Below, piece by piece: positions 7,659 to 14,837 of a stretch of DNA of 64,000 nucleotides. Origin of the DNA: a virus; the IMG/VR virus record IMGVR_UViG_3300045741_000104, positions 1 to 64,000 of that record; one strand, 5' to 3'. The position numbers and the translations under genes were made by a program. Every line of letters begins with the position of its first letter. The stretch's first letter is position 1. The notes beneath the pieces were generated by a model, which did no database searches, had not been told where the DNA came from, and was given only the letters and a program-made list of their open reading frames with translations.

Positions 7659-7765
7659 CACCCATCCCTCCAGAGTATCCATACGATAGAGGCTATCAAA
7701 GCCGCTGAAACACTCATCAAACTCATTACAATACCAAGCATTATACCATAGATAACGTCGCGCAT
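7658..7765 (-). CDS. Single-pass membrane microprotein (35 aa)
   Basis: Read from the minus strand: ATG at 7765 after a very strong CAGGAGGGG ribosome site, stop at 7658-7660. Almost the whole product is one hydrophobic segment (YGIMLGIVMSLMSVSAALIA followed by SIVWILW), ending RDG. It is coupled (TGATG) to the following gene. It could be a membrane inhibitor of host function or an exclusion protein; the sequence does not decide. Confidence 0.65.
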   Translation of the reverse strand: MRDVIYGIMLGIVMSLMSVSAALIASIVWILWRDG

Positions 7766-7779
7766 CTTCCCCTCCTGAT

Positions 7780-7802
7780 GGGGGAGGCTAAATGCCTCCC
7801 CC
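7780..7802 (-). terminator. Intergenic GC hairpin
   Basis: Perfect nine-base arms GGGGGAGGC and GCCTCCCCC around a TAAAT loop lie between two minus-strand genes, directly upstream of the ribosome site of the 35-residue membrane protein. There is no T run after it, so it may be an attenuator or mRNA end stabiliser more than a full terminator. Confidence 0.5.
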
Positions 7803-7809
7803 AGCTATG

Positions 7810-8115
7810 TCACGCAGCCTTCCGACGGCGCGTTGTGACTTTCTTCGCGACCTTCTTGGGAGCTGGCGGCAGAGATTTTGGCTTACGCCGCACGGCGGCA
7901 GCTTTCTGCTGCGCCTCGAACTCCTGCACATCACGCAGCATGAGCTGTGCCCGCACATTCATCTCACCAAAGATTTCGTGCAGCTTGATCGAGCTGTTGT
8001 CCTTCAGCGAAGTGACATACATCTCCGCAACACCAGTGACGAACTCGTCAATGGTCGCGGTCCGAGCGAGGTCATACAGCCTATCGCTAAGCGTCTTTCG
8101 GATACCTCTAGGCAT
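7810..8115 (-). CDS. Hypothetical protein with basic Ala/Lys tail (101 aa)
   Basis: GAGGAG precedes the ATG at 8115. The N-terminal part is helical (TLSDRLYDLARTATIDEFVT). The last 25 residues are rich in K, R, P and A (PPAPKKVAKKVTTRRRKAA), a tail typical of nucleic-acid-binding proteins. No named family recognised. Confidence 0.55.
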   Translation of the reverse strand: MPRGIRKTLSDRLYDLARTATIDEFVTGVAEMYVTSLKDNSSIKLHEIFGEMNVRAQLMLRDVQEFEAQQKAAAVRRKPKSLPPAPKKVAKKVTTRRRKAA

Positions 8116-8118
8116 AAC

Positions 8119-8403
8119 TCAATGCTCCTCATCAAGGAGCCTATCGGCCAGCTTGGCGACCGAGTAGGGGGACTTACGGAACGCCGCAGGGCGCGGCGCA
8201 GGCATCGTAGTGGACACCGGCTCAGCCGGTTCCACGCGCATGTTGTCCATGATTGAGTGAAGGTAGGCTGTCGTCTCATCAAGGTTGCCCCCGAACGCCA
8301 GCTTGCTGACGCTGTTGGAAACGTCGTAGACCACGAACCCACCACCGCTGCCAACCATGATCGTCAGTGTCATGGTCGGGGTGTCATCATCAGAAATCAT
8401 CAT
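8119..8403 (-). CDS. Hypothetical protein (94 aa)
   Basis: The start at 8403 uses GGAG three to four bases upstream within the end of the preceding gene; 8418 is the longest start. Product begins MMISDDDTPTMTLTIMVGSG, beta-rich at first then helical with Pro/Ala. Function unknown. Confidence 0.5.
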   Translation of the reverse strand: MMISDDDTPTMTLTIMVGSGGGFVVYDVSNSVSKLAFGGNLDETTAYLHSIMDNMRVEPAEPVSTTMPAPRPAAFRKSPYSVAKLADRLLDEEH

Positions 8404-8686
8404 CTTCTCCTTCGGCATCTTCGCTCAGAAACACTGCCATAAGAAATTCGCTGCTGCCTGAGCCTGTCGCAACACGAACCTCTATCTGCTCATCGGGCCC
8501 CCAGTCAGGGGGCACGACGCGCATGATCTCTCCGATAGGCGTGGCACGATCATGTATCATGATAACGCCATCACCTAGCCATTGTGGGGGACGCATCAGT
8601 GTGTGCCCGTGCAATTCTAGAAAGCGCGCAAGGCGCGTCTCGATACGACGCACGCGATGGCCGATCTCCTCGATTTGCTGGTCCAC
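8390..8686 (-). CDS. Hypothetical protein with N-terminal coiled coil (98 aa)
   Basis: GTG start at 8686 with AGGAGA five bases upstream. The N-terminus (QQIEEIGHRVRRIETRLARF) is a likely coiled coil; the C-terminus is very acidic (LSEDAEGEDDDF). Ends overlap the next gene by up to 29 nt. Unknown function. Confidence 0.58.
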   Translation of the reverse strand: MDQQIEEIGHRVRRIETRLARFLELHGHTLMRPPQWLGDGVIMIHDRATPIGEIMRVVPPDWGPDEQIEVRVATGSGSSEFLMAVFLSEDAEGEDDDF

Positions 8687-8696
8687 TTTATTCTCC

Positions 8697-9758
8697 TCAT
8701 CTTCCTAGATTGGCCGCGAGCATATCCGCCAAGGTCTCGGCGTCCATGCCCTCGGTGTCCAGAATATCCGCGATCTCTGTTGGGTAGTCGAGCAGAAGAT
8801 TGAGCAGCTTCTGATAGTTGGTCGAGCCGCTGGTCAACGAACGCTCGGCTGCGAAGTCGCCCTGATCGAAGATGATCGGATAGTTGGACCGCGTAGCGTT
8901 CACGCCGCCCTTGATCCAGTTCGCATGATCCCAATCGTCATAGTGATCGGTCCAACGATAGCGACCCGCACCGCCCCAATACTCGACCACCTTGGGATCA
9001 CGTTCAGCCACCAGCTTGCTCGTATCGACCTCCGTTATACGTTCGAGTAGATCGTAGGCGAAGTCGAAGTCCTGCCATTCCTTCTCGGTGTGAGCCGAGT
9101 GATAGCCCACCGAGAGGTTGGTGCACTCGGGGATGATCTCGGAATACTTGGCAGTGTCGGTGAACAGGCCGGTGTCATCCGGCTTATACTTGCCCCCGAG
9201 CTGCGCAGCCATGGACTTGGCAAACGCATCGCTTGCCGTGCGATGGCCCTGATGGGTGATCACACTGTCGTATCCCTTGCGGTCGAAGGCGATGGCAAAC
9301 TGAACACCATCGAGCAGGCCGGGATCGTTCTTGGCCAGCCACGACGAGCCAAGCCCACCACACTCCTCGTCACGATGGAAGATGTAGTGACCGGGGATGC
9401 CGCGCAGGATCATCTGGCGCATGATCCACACACCAGTCGCGCAGTCCGCGCCAAGGCAGGCAGGCTTGCCCGGCTGCTTCTCCTTCAGCATGAACAGCCC
9501 ATCGCCCTTCAGCACGATCTGACGCCCGCCATAGCTGTGAACGCTATCGGTGTGGCTAGACCAGAGGACATTGGTGTTACCAATGACGAGGTGGCGGTTG
9601 CCATAGCCATCGCCCCACACACCGGGGATGGTGTCGACGAACTTGTTGACGAACGCCTGCTCTGCCTTGGTGCCGGCGGGCCGGCAATACGAAAGCATTT
9701 CGTGCATCTCTATAATCGCCGCCTTCTTGGACGGCAGCTTCTGGGTATTAAAAGACAT
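8697..9758 (-). CDS. Phage zinc metallopeptidase of the M20/M28 type
   Basis: The product (353 aa) keeps the di-zinc exopeptidase motifs in order. SSHTDSVH gives metal-binding His and a catalytic Asp, LGADCATGVW supplies the bridging Asp, FHRDEECGGLGSS supplies the Glu pair (general base and zinc ligand), and SVGYHSAHTEKEW supplies the last His ligand. The family normally hydrolyses peptides or N-acylated amino acids. The C-terminal part has an unusual insert rich in W, Y and D (RYRWTDHYDDWDHANWIKGG). The start at 9758 has AAGGAAG upstream. It lies among early genes next to a 42-residue membrane protein, so it probably acts in the cytoplasm on host peptides or modified amino acids; the substrate is unknown. 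Confidence 0.82.
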   Translation of the reverse strand: MSFNTQKLPSKKAAIIEMHEMLSYCRPAGTKAEQAFVNKFVDTIPGVWGDGYGNRHLVIGNTNVLWSSHTDSVHSYGGRQIVLKGDGLFMLKEKQPGKPACLGADCATGVWIMRQMILRGIPGHYIFHRDEECGGLGSSWLAKNDPGLLDGVQFAIAFDRKGYDSVITHQGHRTASDAFAKSMAAQLGGKYKPDDTGLFTDTAKYSEIIPECTNLSVGYHSAHTEKEWQDFDFAYDLLERITEVDTSKLVAERDPKVVEYWGGAGRYRWTDHYDDWDHANWIKGGVNATRSNYPIIFDQGDFAAERSLTSGSTNYQKLLNLLLDYPTEIADILDTEGMDAETLADMLAANLGR

Positions 9759-9876
9759 GACGTTCTTCCTTGTTGGATTGGCTCGCACGACGCGAGGCGT
9801 TCGCCCAGATCATGGGCAGGAGGTTGACGAGGGCGACGATTGCCGCCCCCGCCATGAGTGCGAGTTCATCACTCAT
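9748..9876 (-). CDS. Single-pass membrane microprotein (42 aa)
   Basis: ATG at 9876 overlaps the end of the 612-residue gene, and the stop (9748-9750) overlaps the peptidase start by 11 nt. The product has a short acidic N-terminus (MSDE), one hydrophobic helix (LALMAGAAIVALVNLLPMIW), and a polar Arg/Ser/Lys-rich C-terminus. Coupling on both sides supports it; function unknown. Confidence 0.6.
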   Translation of the reverse strand: MSDELALMAGAAIVALVNLLPMIWANASRRASQSNKEERHVF

Positions 9877-11707
9877 TTACAAACAGTCCGTTGTAGATAT
9901 CGATGATGTCGTCAATGGCGACATCCTGGCAGTCTTCACCCACCAATTCGCGCAGTGCGCGCAGCTCAGCCATCCGCTCACCGAAGTTGGCGGTAGGCTG
10001 AGGATGCTCGAGATACTCAAACGCCCAGCACGGCGGCACATAGTTCACATCCTGAACGCGCTCGCGCTCGACAGGATAGTGATCGACGTAGTCGCGCATA
10101 TACCACTTGCCATCGACGCCCTCATACGCGAGCGCATCACCTTCGTCGATGCGGTAGACGGGCACCGAGACGACCTCGTCACGATACCAGACGTTGGTCG
10201 CCTGATAGTGGAAGTCGAAATCGCGCCCGCTCGGGCCCTCGACACGACGCAACTCGGTGAACTGCACATAACGCTCGATGATGACATCGCGCGCCTCGAC
10301 CTCGTCCGAATACCAGTCGCCCTCGAACTCATAGGCGTTGTCGTCGCACGCGTCTTGGCTCCAAGTCTGGGTATCGCCGTTCTCGTTGGTGATCACCGTG
10401 TGCACGCGTTCGAACGTCCACTCGCCGTGATACTCGCAGTAGTTGGCGTTGTCCTCCACATAGCGCAGCGAGTAGGTCCTATCGTCAACATCCGTTCGGT
10501 CGACATGATTAGAGAAGTGGACGTCATAGCCGCTGCAGTAGAACGCATTTCTCCCAAGGCAGTGCGGGCACCAATACTGGTAGTTGTGCCGCGAGCTGTC
10601 GAGATAGACGCGCGTCTGATCGCCTTCGTCCATCTCGTCCTCGCAGTGCTCACAGATCGGCCCATCTTCCTTCATGTAGGCACGGCCATCAGTGCGCTCG
10701 CACGCAATCTCGCTGCCGCCCATGGTGAACCAGTCGCCTGCATCATCGACGCCATTGGGGCCGTCGATATACGGCATGATATAATAATCATGCTTCTCGA
10801 TCTTGCGCATCCGCGCGCCCTTGAACGTCTTGCGGGAGGCAGGGACACCGTAGTATCCGCTCCGCTCATAGCCCAGCGCCTTCAACGCGTTGTTGAGCGC
10901 GTTGTTGTCGGAATAGATGCGGTTATAGATTTTCTTCTCAGGCCAGCAGATGCAGCGACCAAGCGTCTGACCTTTGGCGTTGCGCATCACAGCCAACGCC
11001 AGATCAGGCGAAGCATAGGCGCGCACCGGATGGACGCCGTTCGTGCTGAAGTTGCCAGCCGGATAACGCATGCAGGACACTTCAAGCGCGCCGGTGTTGG
11101 GAGCGAAGTTGGTATACGCCTCCTCGATCAGATCAGCGATGCGCTCGACCTCCTCCTCATCGTCGGGGTCCTTGACCGGGCCGATGAAGGTGACGGGCGT
11201 CGTCGCCTCGGTGGCCATGCGGAGCTGGCGCTCGGTGATGATCTTGCGCCAGTTCGAGCCCCAGAGAATATCATAGAACTCGTCGAGCGTATCGACGCGA
11301 TGGCGCTTCATCTCACGTTCGTGACTGGGCTTGAGGCACTTGAGACACAGGTCGATGAAGGCGTCGATGGACAGCAGCGACTGCTTGTCGGTGCGGCCCC
11401 TGAACTCATCCTTGGTGTAGGCGATGAGGCTCGGGCCCTTCTTCGCAACATGCGGGAAGGTATCGGGCGGGGAGAGGTTCTTGATAAAGTCGATAACGGG
11501 CAAATACTCTTCGTTATCGAAGCGAGCCTGCTCGCGGTCGCGCCAGTTCGGATCACCAGCCTCAGGATCGACTTTTCTAACTTGATACTTGCGCTTGGTC
11601 AGCGAGGTCAGGCGCTGCGCGATCTTGGCAGCCTTCTTGCCATCCGCGTAATGCTTGCGGGTGACAAGTTCGTTTTCCTGAAGGTCGATAAGCATGAAGA
11701 CTTCCAT
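9869..11707 (-). CDS. Large early protein of unknown function with zinc-knuckle region (612 aa)
   Basis: ATG at 11707 follows an AGGGG-type site. The product is acidic and rich in Y, D, N and R. Around residues 350-395 it has CEHCEDEM and later YWCPHCLGRNAFYCSGYDVH, a pattern of paired cysteines with a His that resembles a LIM or treble-clef zinc fold. Near residue 445 follows ANYCEYHGEWTFERVHT. The N-terminal third is helical and basic. I do not recognise a catalytic motif. It is the first gene below a sigma70-like promoter at 11777-11804 with a hairpin leader, so it may be made in quantity early. An antisense reading frame of 658 codons over it is a shadow. Confidence 0.65.
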   Translation of the reverse strand: MEVFMLIDLQENELVTRKHYADGKKAAKIAQRLTSLTKRKYQVRKVDPEAGDPNWRDREQARFDNEEYLPVIDFIKNLSPPDTFPHVAKKGPSLIAYTKDEFRGRTDKQSLLSIDAFIDLCLKCLKPSHEREMKRHRVDTLDEFYDILWGSNWRKIITERQLRMATEATTPVTFIGPVKDPDDEEEVERIADLIEEAYTNFAPNTGALEVSCMRYPAGNFSTNGVHPVRAYASPDLALAVMRNAKGQTLGRCICWPEKKIYNRIYSDNNALNNALKALGYERSGYYGVPASRKTFKGARMRKIEKHDYYIMPYIDGPNGVDDAGDWFTMGGSEIACERTDGRAYMKEDGPICEHCEDEMDEGDQTRVYLDSSRHNYQYWCPHCLGRNAFYCSGYDVHFSNHVDRTDVDDRTYSLRYVEDNANYCEYHGEWTFERVHTVITNENGDTQTWSQDACDDNAYEFEGDWYSDEVEARDVIIERYVQFTELRRVEGPSGRDFDFHYQATNVWYRDEVVSVPVYRIDEGDALAYEGVDGKWYMRDYVDHYPVERERVQDVNYVPPCWAFEYLEHPQPTANFGERMAELRALRELVGEDCQDVAIDDIIDIYNGLFVNE

Positions 11708-11747
11708 TTTATACCCCTAGCGTATAGCGTGTGGTGTGTGGTGTGAG

Positions 11748-11770
11748 AGTAGGCGGATCAACCGCCTACT
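11748..11770 (-). repeat. Leader hairpin upstream of the 612-residue gene
   Basis: Nine-base perfect arms AGTAGGCGG and CCGCCTACT around ATCAA lie between the promoter at 11777-11804 and the start at 11707. No T run follows, so it probably marks the 5' end of the transcript as a protective stem-loop. Confidence 0.5.
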
Positions 11771-11776
11771 ATCTAT

Positions 11777-11804
11777 ATCGTAACAGACTGAGCTGTTATG
11801 TCAA
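11777..11804 (-). promoter_or_regulatory. Sigma70-like promoter for the 612-residue gene
   Basis: On the minus strand a perfect -35 TTGACA (11804-11799), a 16-base spacer and TACGAT (11782-11777, four of six matches) are followed by a hairpin leader and the gene at 11707. The same -35 with a 16-base spacer recurs at 13729-13756 and 14829-14856. Confidence 0.6.
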
Positions 11805-12205
11805 ATGGCCGTAGCGGGCGACCACCATTTCGTGCCCGATCTTTGCGTCAGCCAGCGTCGAATATCGCTGGCAGTCGATCTCAAGCAGCTCCGTCTTCGA
11901 ATGTATCCTTTCACTTCCCTCCACACTGTCAGCAGTGTGGGAATGTCGATCTCTTTTGCGTCGAATGCCTCCATTGCCGCATCGAGATAATCCGCCGCAG
12001 TCAGCGGCCCCTTACGCTGATGAAAGGCGAGCTGCGCGTCGTCATACTTGCAGCGTATACTGCGAACGATCTCCTCGGTTTCGAGAATGACAGGGTGCAT
12101 TGCCCCTGTCACAGCGTTCAAGGCGCGATGGGCGATCATTGTCGCGTCCTGCTTGTCGCCATACGTCTCGATCTGAAACGTAGCAGTGACCTGATATTTT
12201 GGCAT
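11801..12205 (-). CDS. Hypothetical protein (134 aa)
   Basis: GAGGAGG precedes the ATG at 12205. The N-terminal half (MPKYQVTATFQIETYGDKQD, then HRALNAVTG) is a beta-alpha-beta pattern; the C-terminal half is basic (YIRRRSCLRSTASDIRRWL). The gene's stop falls inside the -35 of the next promoter. Function unknown. Confidence 0.55.
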   Translation of the reverse strand: MPKYQVTATFQIETYGDKQDATMIAHRALNAVTGAMHPVILETEEIVRSIRCKYDDAQLAFHQRKGPLTAADYLDAAMEAFDAKEIDIPTLLTVWREVKGYIRRRSCLRSTASDIRRWLTQRSGTKWWSPATAI

Positions 12206-12217
12206 CGTAGTTCCTCC

Positions 12218-12412
12218 TCAAATTTCGAGTGCTTCAATCGAAGCGCGGAAGCGTGCTTCGACATAGCGACCTTCGCTCAGGTGCTCGACCGTCACCACTT
12301 GCGGCCACCAGCCATCCATACTCACCCAGCTCTCCGAGTTGGGTTGGTATTTCAAGACGAGCAGGTTCGGGTCCATCTCCTTGAGACGGTCAATCAGTTC
12401 TCCAACGGTCAT
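12218..12412 (-). CDS. Small phage protein of a widespread uncharacterised type (64 aa)
   Basis: MTVGELIDRLKEMDPNLLVL followed by a W-x-x-V-x-x-V-x-x-L pattern matches a common small phage protein type that begins 'M-T-V-x-E-L-I-x-x-L' and then has a short beta domain. GGAG is ten bases upstream. Function of this type is not known to me. Confidence 0.65.
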   Translation of the reverse strand: MTVGELIDRLKEMDPNLLVLKYQPNSESWVSMDGWWPQVVTVEHLSEGRYVEARFRASIEALEI

Positions 12413-12415
12413 CGC

Positions 12416-12661
12416 TTATACTCCTGAGTATATCCAGTTGTGGACGATCTTTGCTTCATCAGGATACTTATTTTTGCAGCGTTTCCATATCTCGTTCGGC
12501 AACGACGAGTACTCGGGGCCGTCATCGCCAAAGCGAATGAGAACGCCCTTGCGATCATCGAAGGCTGAGTGTGTCCCATACAAGTAAACGTCGGTGCAGT
12601 CGGTGCTGCCGATATACTTGCAGCACCTTGGGTTCATGCAGTCGTGCTTATAGAACGGCAT
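12416..12661 (-). CDS. Small cysteine-containing hypothetical protein (81 aa)
   Basis: AGGAG lies eight bases before the ATG at 12661. The N-terminus has four cysteines (KHDCMNPRCCKYIGSTDC), which could bind a metal. The rest is polar and aromatic. It is followed four bases later by the 64-residue gene. Confidence 0.58.
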   Translation of the reverse strand: MPFYKHDCMNPRCCKYIGSTDCTDVYLYGTHSAFDDRKGVLIRFGDDGPEYSSLPNEIWKRCKNKYPDEAKIVHNWIYSGV

Positions 12662-12673
12662 CACACTTTCTCC

Positions 12674-12883
12674 TTATGTGAGAAGTGAAACGGCTCGCCC
12701 ATTAGTGCCCCCATCACACGCGGCAGCGTAGTAAGCACGCGCTTCAGCTTCATCGAAGAACTCGCGTTCGGTTATCGAAGTGAGGACCCAGAAGCTCTCA
12801 GGAGTTTCGGGGTCGTGATACGTCTGGCGTATAAGCTGCGCCTTCGCGCAGGTCGCAAGCGTTTCGAGTATGGACTTGTCCAT
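12674..12883 (-). CDS. Hypothetical protein (69 aa)
   Basis: GGGGGGA precedes the ATG at 12883. The product begins MDKSILETLATCAKAQLIRQ and has a DEAEARAYYAAAC helix later. Small early-region protein of unknown function. Confidence 0.52.
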   Translation of the reverse strand: MDKSILETLATCAKAQLIRQTYHDPETPESFWVLTSITEREFFDEAEARAYYAAACDGGTNGRAVSLLT

Positions 12884-12885
12884 CG

Positions 12886-13158
12886 TTATCCCCCCTTCGC
12901 TTCGCGCTGTGCGCCATCGCGTGCGCTTTGCGCCATTGAACGGATGCGGCCGTAGCCACCGAGATTAATGTAGTAGAGACGCGCTGCGATCTCGTCCGCA
13001 CTCACACCGTGGAAGGTGTGAGGCGCGAAGCGCAGGGCGGCGATGACGCCTGAGAGGTAGGCGGCACACGCCTTGTCCTTCGCGGCATTGCCGCGAAGTG
13101 AGGGCGAGCCTGCGATGAACTCGTCGCAGCTGATGAGAATGCGGGCCATCATGTCCAT
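12886..13158 (-). CDS. Hypothetical protein (90 aa)
   Basis: AAGGAG lies eight bases before the ATG at 13158. Sequence is Ala-rich and helical (ARILISCDEFIAGSPSLRGN), ending in a basic tail (RDGAQREAKGG). No family recognised. Confidence 0.52.
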   Translation of the reverse strand: MDMMARILISCDEFIAGSPSLRGNAAKDKACAAYLSGVIAALRFAPHTFHGVSADEIAARLYYINLGGYGRIRSMAQSARDGAQREAKGG

Positions 13159-13172
13159 ATGCTTCGCTCCTT

Positions 13173-13409
13173 TCAGCTAATGCGCGCTTTGCGCGCATTC
13201 CAGTTGCCATAGGATTTGGCGATGGGCGTGCCCGATGGGTCTTCCTTGATCCAGAACTTGATCACATCGCCGTGGGCGAGGTCGCGCAGTGTGTAGACCT
13301 GAAACGCACCCGGCTTATACTCGATAGCGGTAGGTGTGCGCTCGCCCTTGGCGAGCGCTTCGTTGGCTGCTTTCTTCGTGCCCTGCACGTAGACGGTTTT
13401 TATAGACAT
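13173..13409 (-). CDS. Hypothetical protein (78 aa)
   Basis: TGATG junction with the upstream gene and GGAG upstream. Starts MSIKTVYVQGTKKAANEALA and contains IKFWIKEDPSGTPIAKSYG, a small basic beta-rich protein. Function unknown. Confidence 0.55.
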   Translation of the reverse strand: MSIKTVYVQGTKKAANEALAKGERTPTAIEYKPGAFQVYTLRDLAHGDVIKFWIKEDPSGTPIAKSYGNWNARKARIS

Positions 13410-13651
13410 CAGTTGTCTCCCTTCTCTGCGATTGCGTTCAGCTCAAGCTGAAGATGGGCGGGGATGTGGGACCAGAATTTTGCTACGCAGCGCGTATTAA
13501 AATCGTCGTTGCACTCGCTGCGCGGCTGCTTGTCGTAAAGAGGGACAAGCGCATTCCACAGGAAGCGATACAGCTCGTCTGAGCACGGCATACATTCGGC
13601 CACGGTGTCGGGCGACCAGATGGTGAGGGCAAGGTGAGGCGTTATATTCAT
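13409..13651 (-). CDS. Hypothetical protein (80 aa), first gene after a consensus promoter
   Basis: The start at 13651 (MNITPHLALTIWSPDTVAEC) is chosen because a longer frame from 13720 would begin inside the leader hairpin. It has several cysteines (ECMPCSDEL, SECNDDF) and tryptophans. As the first gene under the strongest promoter of the window it may be an early host-takeover protein; that is inference from position. Confidence 0.55.
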   Translation of the reverse strand: MNITPHLALTIWSPDTVAECMPCSDELYRFLWNALVPLYDKQPRSECNDDFNTRCVAKFWSHIPAHLQLELNAIAEKGDN

Positions 13652-13689
13652 CTCGTATATCCTCTTGGTGTGTGGCCCTTGCGGGCGGC

Positions 13690-13721
13690 GTTGGTGGAGT
13701 GCGTCGCTGCGCTCCACCAAC
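13690..13721 (-). repeat. 5' stem-loop leader
   Basis: Perfect ten-base arms GTTGGTGGAG and CTCCACCAAC around a 12-base loop. The predicted transcription start of the promoter at 13729-13756 is about 13722, so the mRNA would begin exactly with this hairpin. A second small hairpin (GCCC-TTGC-GGGC) follows. Such 5' stems commonly protect mRNA from decay. Confidence 0.6.
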
Positions 13722-13728
13722 TATACAC

Positions 13729-13756
13729 ATTATAGCACAGCTGTAGCTTATGTCAA
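13729..13756 (-). promoter_or_regulatory. Perfect-consensus sigma70 promoter
   Basis: On the minus strand TTGACA (13756-13751) and TATAAT (13734-13729) are separated by 16 bases. Both hexamers match the consensus at all positions. It reads toward the 80-residue gene and the rest of the small early genes, so it should be used by host RNA polymerase straight after infection. Confidence 0.82.
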
Positions 13757-13757
13757 A

Positions 13758-14039
13758 CTAAGCACGCCGGCGGCGACCTAAGATTGCGTTCGCAATCTGC
13801 TTCGCTTCCTTGGTGTATCCTTGCCATCGTTTGCTGATCATGGAGAACACACGGTTTGGCGCGTCTGGAAACATAAGCATCAGTTCAACCAGCACAGCGA
13901 TAGTCACATCCTCAGGCATAGGTGGTAGCTTGACGTTGATCGGCACATTGGCCAAGCCCTTCTCCCTCGCGCAGGCAAGGATGGCGTGCGCTTCAGGGTA
14001 TTGAAGGCGTAAGTCTTCATCGTTGGTGTTGCGATACAT
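13758..14039 (-). CDS. Hypothetical protein (93 aa)
   Basis: Starts directly after the stop of the preceding gene with GGAG upstream. Contains LPPMPEDVTIAVLVELMLMF and ends in a basic tail (AILGRRRRA). Helical; possible DNA binding by the tail, but no motif recognised. Its end lies just upstream of the promoter at 13729-13756. Confidence 0.55.
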   Translation of the reverse strand: MYRNTNDEDLRLQYPEAHAILACAREKGLANVPINVKLPPMPEDVTIAVLVELMLMFPDAPNRVFSMISKRWQGYTKEAKQIANAILGRRRRA

Positions 14040-14345
14040 CTAAGCCATCTCCGCGTTGAATATGATGCCGACGCGTCGAGCATCATCGTGAACCAATGCA
14101 CGGACGAATTCACTCACCGTGAACTGGGGTGGTATGCTCGTGCGCTTGGGCAGACTGAAGCACACAGGGCAATTACGCGGACCACGCCCGTGAGCGTGGG
14201 CGGGCAGGAGCGGGCGCTCAGGCTCCCTTGCTTGGCGTTCTATCAGCCAGCGAAGATACACGCCCCGTGGCAATCCGCGTCGGGCAGATACCTGCTCCAA
14301 TAGCGCAAGTTCAGCCGCGCTCAGCATGACAGTAGCAGCGGCCAT
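14040..14345 (-). CDS. Ribbon-helix-helix-like regulator candidate (101 aa)
   Basis: TGATG overlap with the gene above fixes the start at 14345. The N-terminus (TVMLSAAELALLEQVSARRG, then VYLRWLIERQ) has the strand-helix-helix spacing of CopG/Arc DNA-binding proteins. A later NCPVCF could bind zinc with nearby residues. It is the second gene of the early operon, below a promoter with a palindromic operator, so autoregulation is plausible. Confidence 0.55.
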   Translation of the reverse strand: MAAATVMLSAAELALLEQVSARRGLPRGVYLRWLIERQAREPERPLLPAHAHGRGPRNCPVCFSLPKRTSIPPQFTVSEFVRALVHDDARRVGIIFNAEMA

Positions 14346-14791
14346 CACTCGCAATCCCTCTGCTCGTAATCGAACGGATATGGCAGCTCCTCATCTGGAT
14401 CGAAGTCGAAGCTGATGTCCGGCTCACCTGAAGGGAGCGTGCGCCCCCACCGATCCTCCAATATCTCCATACGGTAGAGCATCACCGGGTGGTTTAGGAA
14501 CGGGCGCACCGCGTCGATTTGCTTGGTGGTATAGATGCGCTTGAGCGCCACCATTGTGGTCGATTTAGCAGTCAGGCTCTTAGCGAGCCAATACACCCGA
14601 GGGATGCGCCAGATATTTATGTTGTCCTGTGAGCCTGTCTGCGCCTGCGCCGTAGGTGGTAAGCTGTCGAGTACTATACTGCGTGCGTATACAGAATGGC
14701 CGAAGCCCTTAGCAGCGGCGATAGCTTGCAGCTGCTCTAATTCCTGCTCACTCAAAAGCAGAGTTAAACGTGATGTGCGTCTGATTACCAT
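14345..14791 (-). CDS. Ribbon-helix-helix-like regulator candidate (148 aa)
   Basis: RRTSRLTLLLSEQELEQLQA followed by GHSVYARSIVLDSL matches a ribbon-helix-helix N-terminus, like that of the next gene; the two may be diverged paralogues. The C-terminal part is acidic (FDFDPDEELPYPFDYEQRDC). It is the first gene of the long minus-strand operon. GGAG sits ten bases upstream. The palindrome at 14817-14837 covering the -10 of its promoter is a likely binding site for this protein or its neighbour. Confidence 0.6.
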   Translation of the reverse strand: MVIRRTSRLTLLLSEQELEQLQAIAAAKGFGHSVYARSIVLDSLPPTAQAQTGSQDNINIWRIPRVYWLAKSLTAKSTTMVALKRIYTTKQIDAVRPFLNHPVMLYRMEILEDRWGRTLPSGEPDISFDFDPDEELPYPFDYEQRDCE

Positions 14792-14816
14792 AGGACTACC
14801 ACTCCAGTGTGTGTTT

Positions 14817-14837
14817 GGTTACAATCTGGTTGTAACC
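14817..14837. promoter_or_regulatory. Palindromic operator over the early promoter
   Basis: GGTTACAA and TTGTAACC form a perfect eight-base inverted repeat around TCTGG. It covers the -10 element of the promoter at 14829-14856, the classic place for a repressor to block transcription. Confidence 0.6.

Noticed and set aside
9770-11746. A 658-codon open frame on the plus strand
   Set aside because: It is the antisense mirror of the 612-residue minus-strand gene, which has a promoter, ribosome site and coupled neighbours; the plus reading has leucine, valine and arginine-rich nonsense composition.
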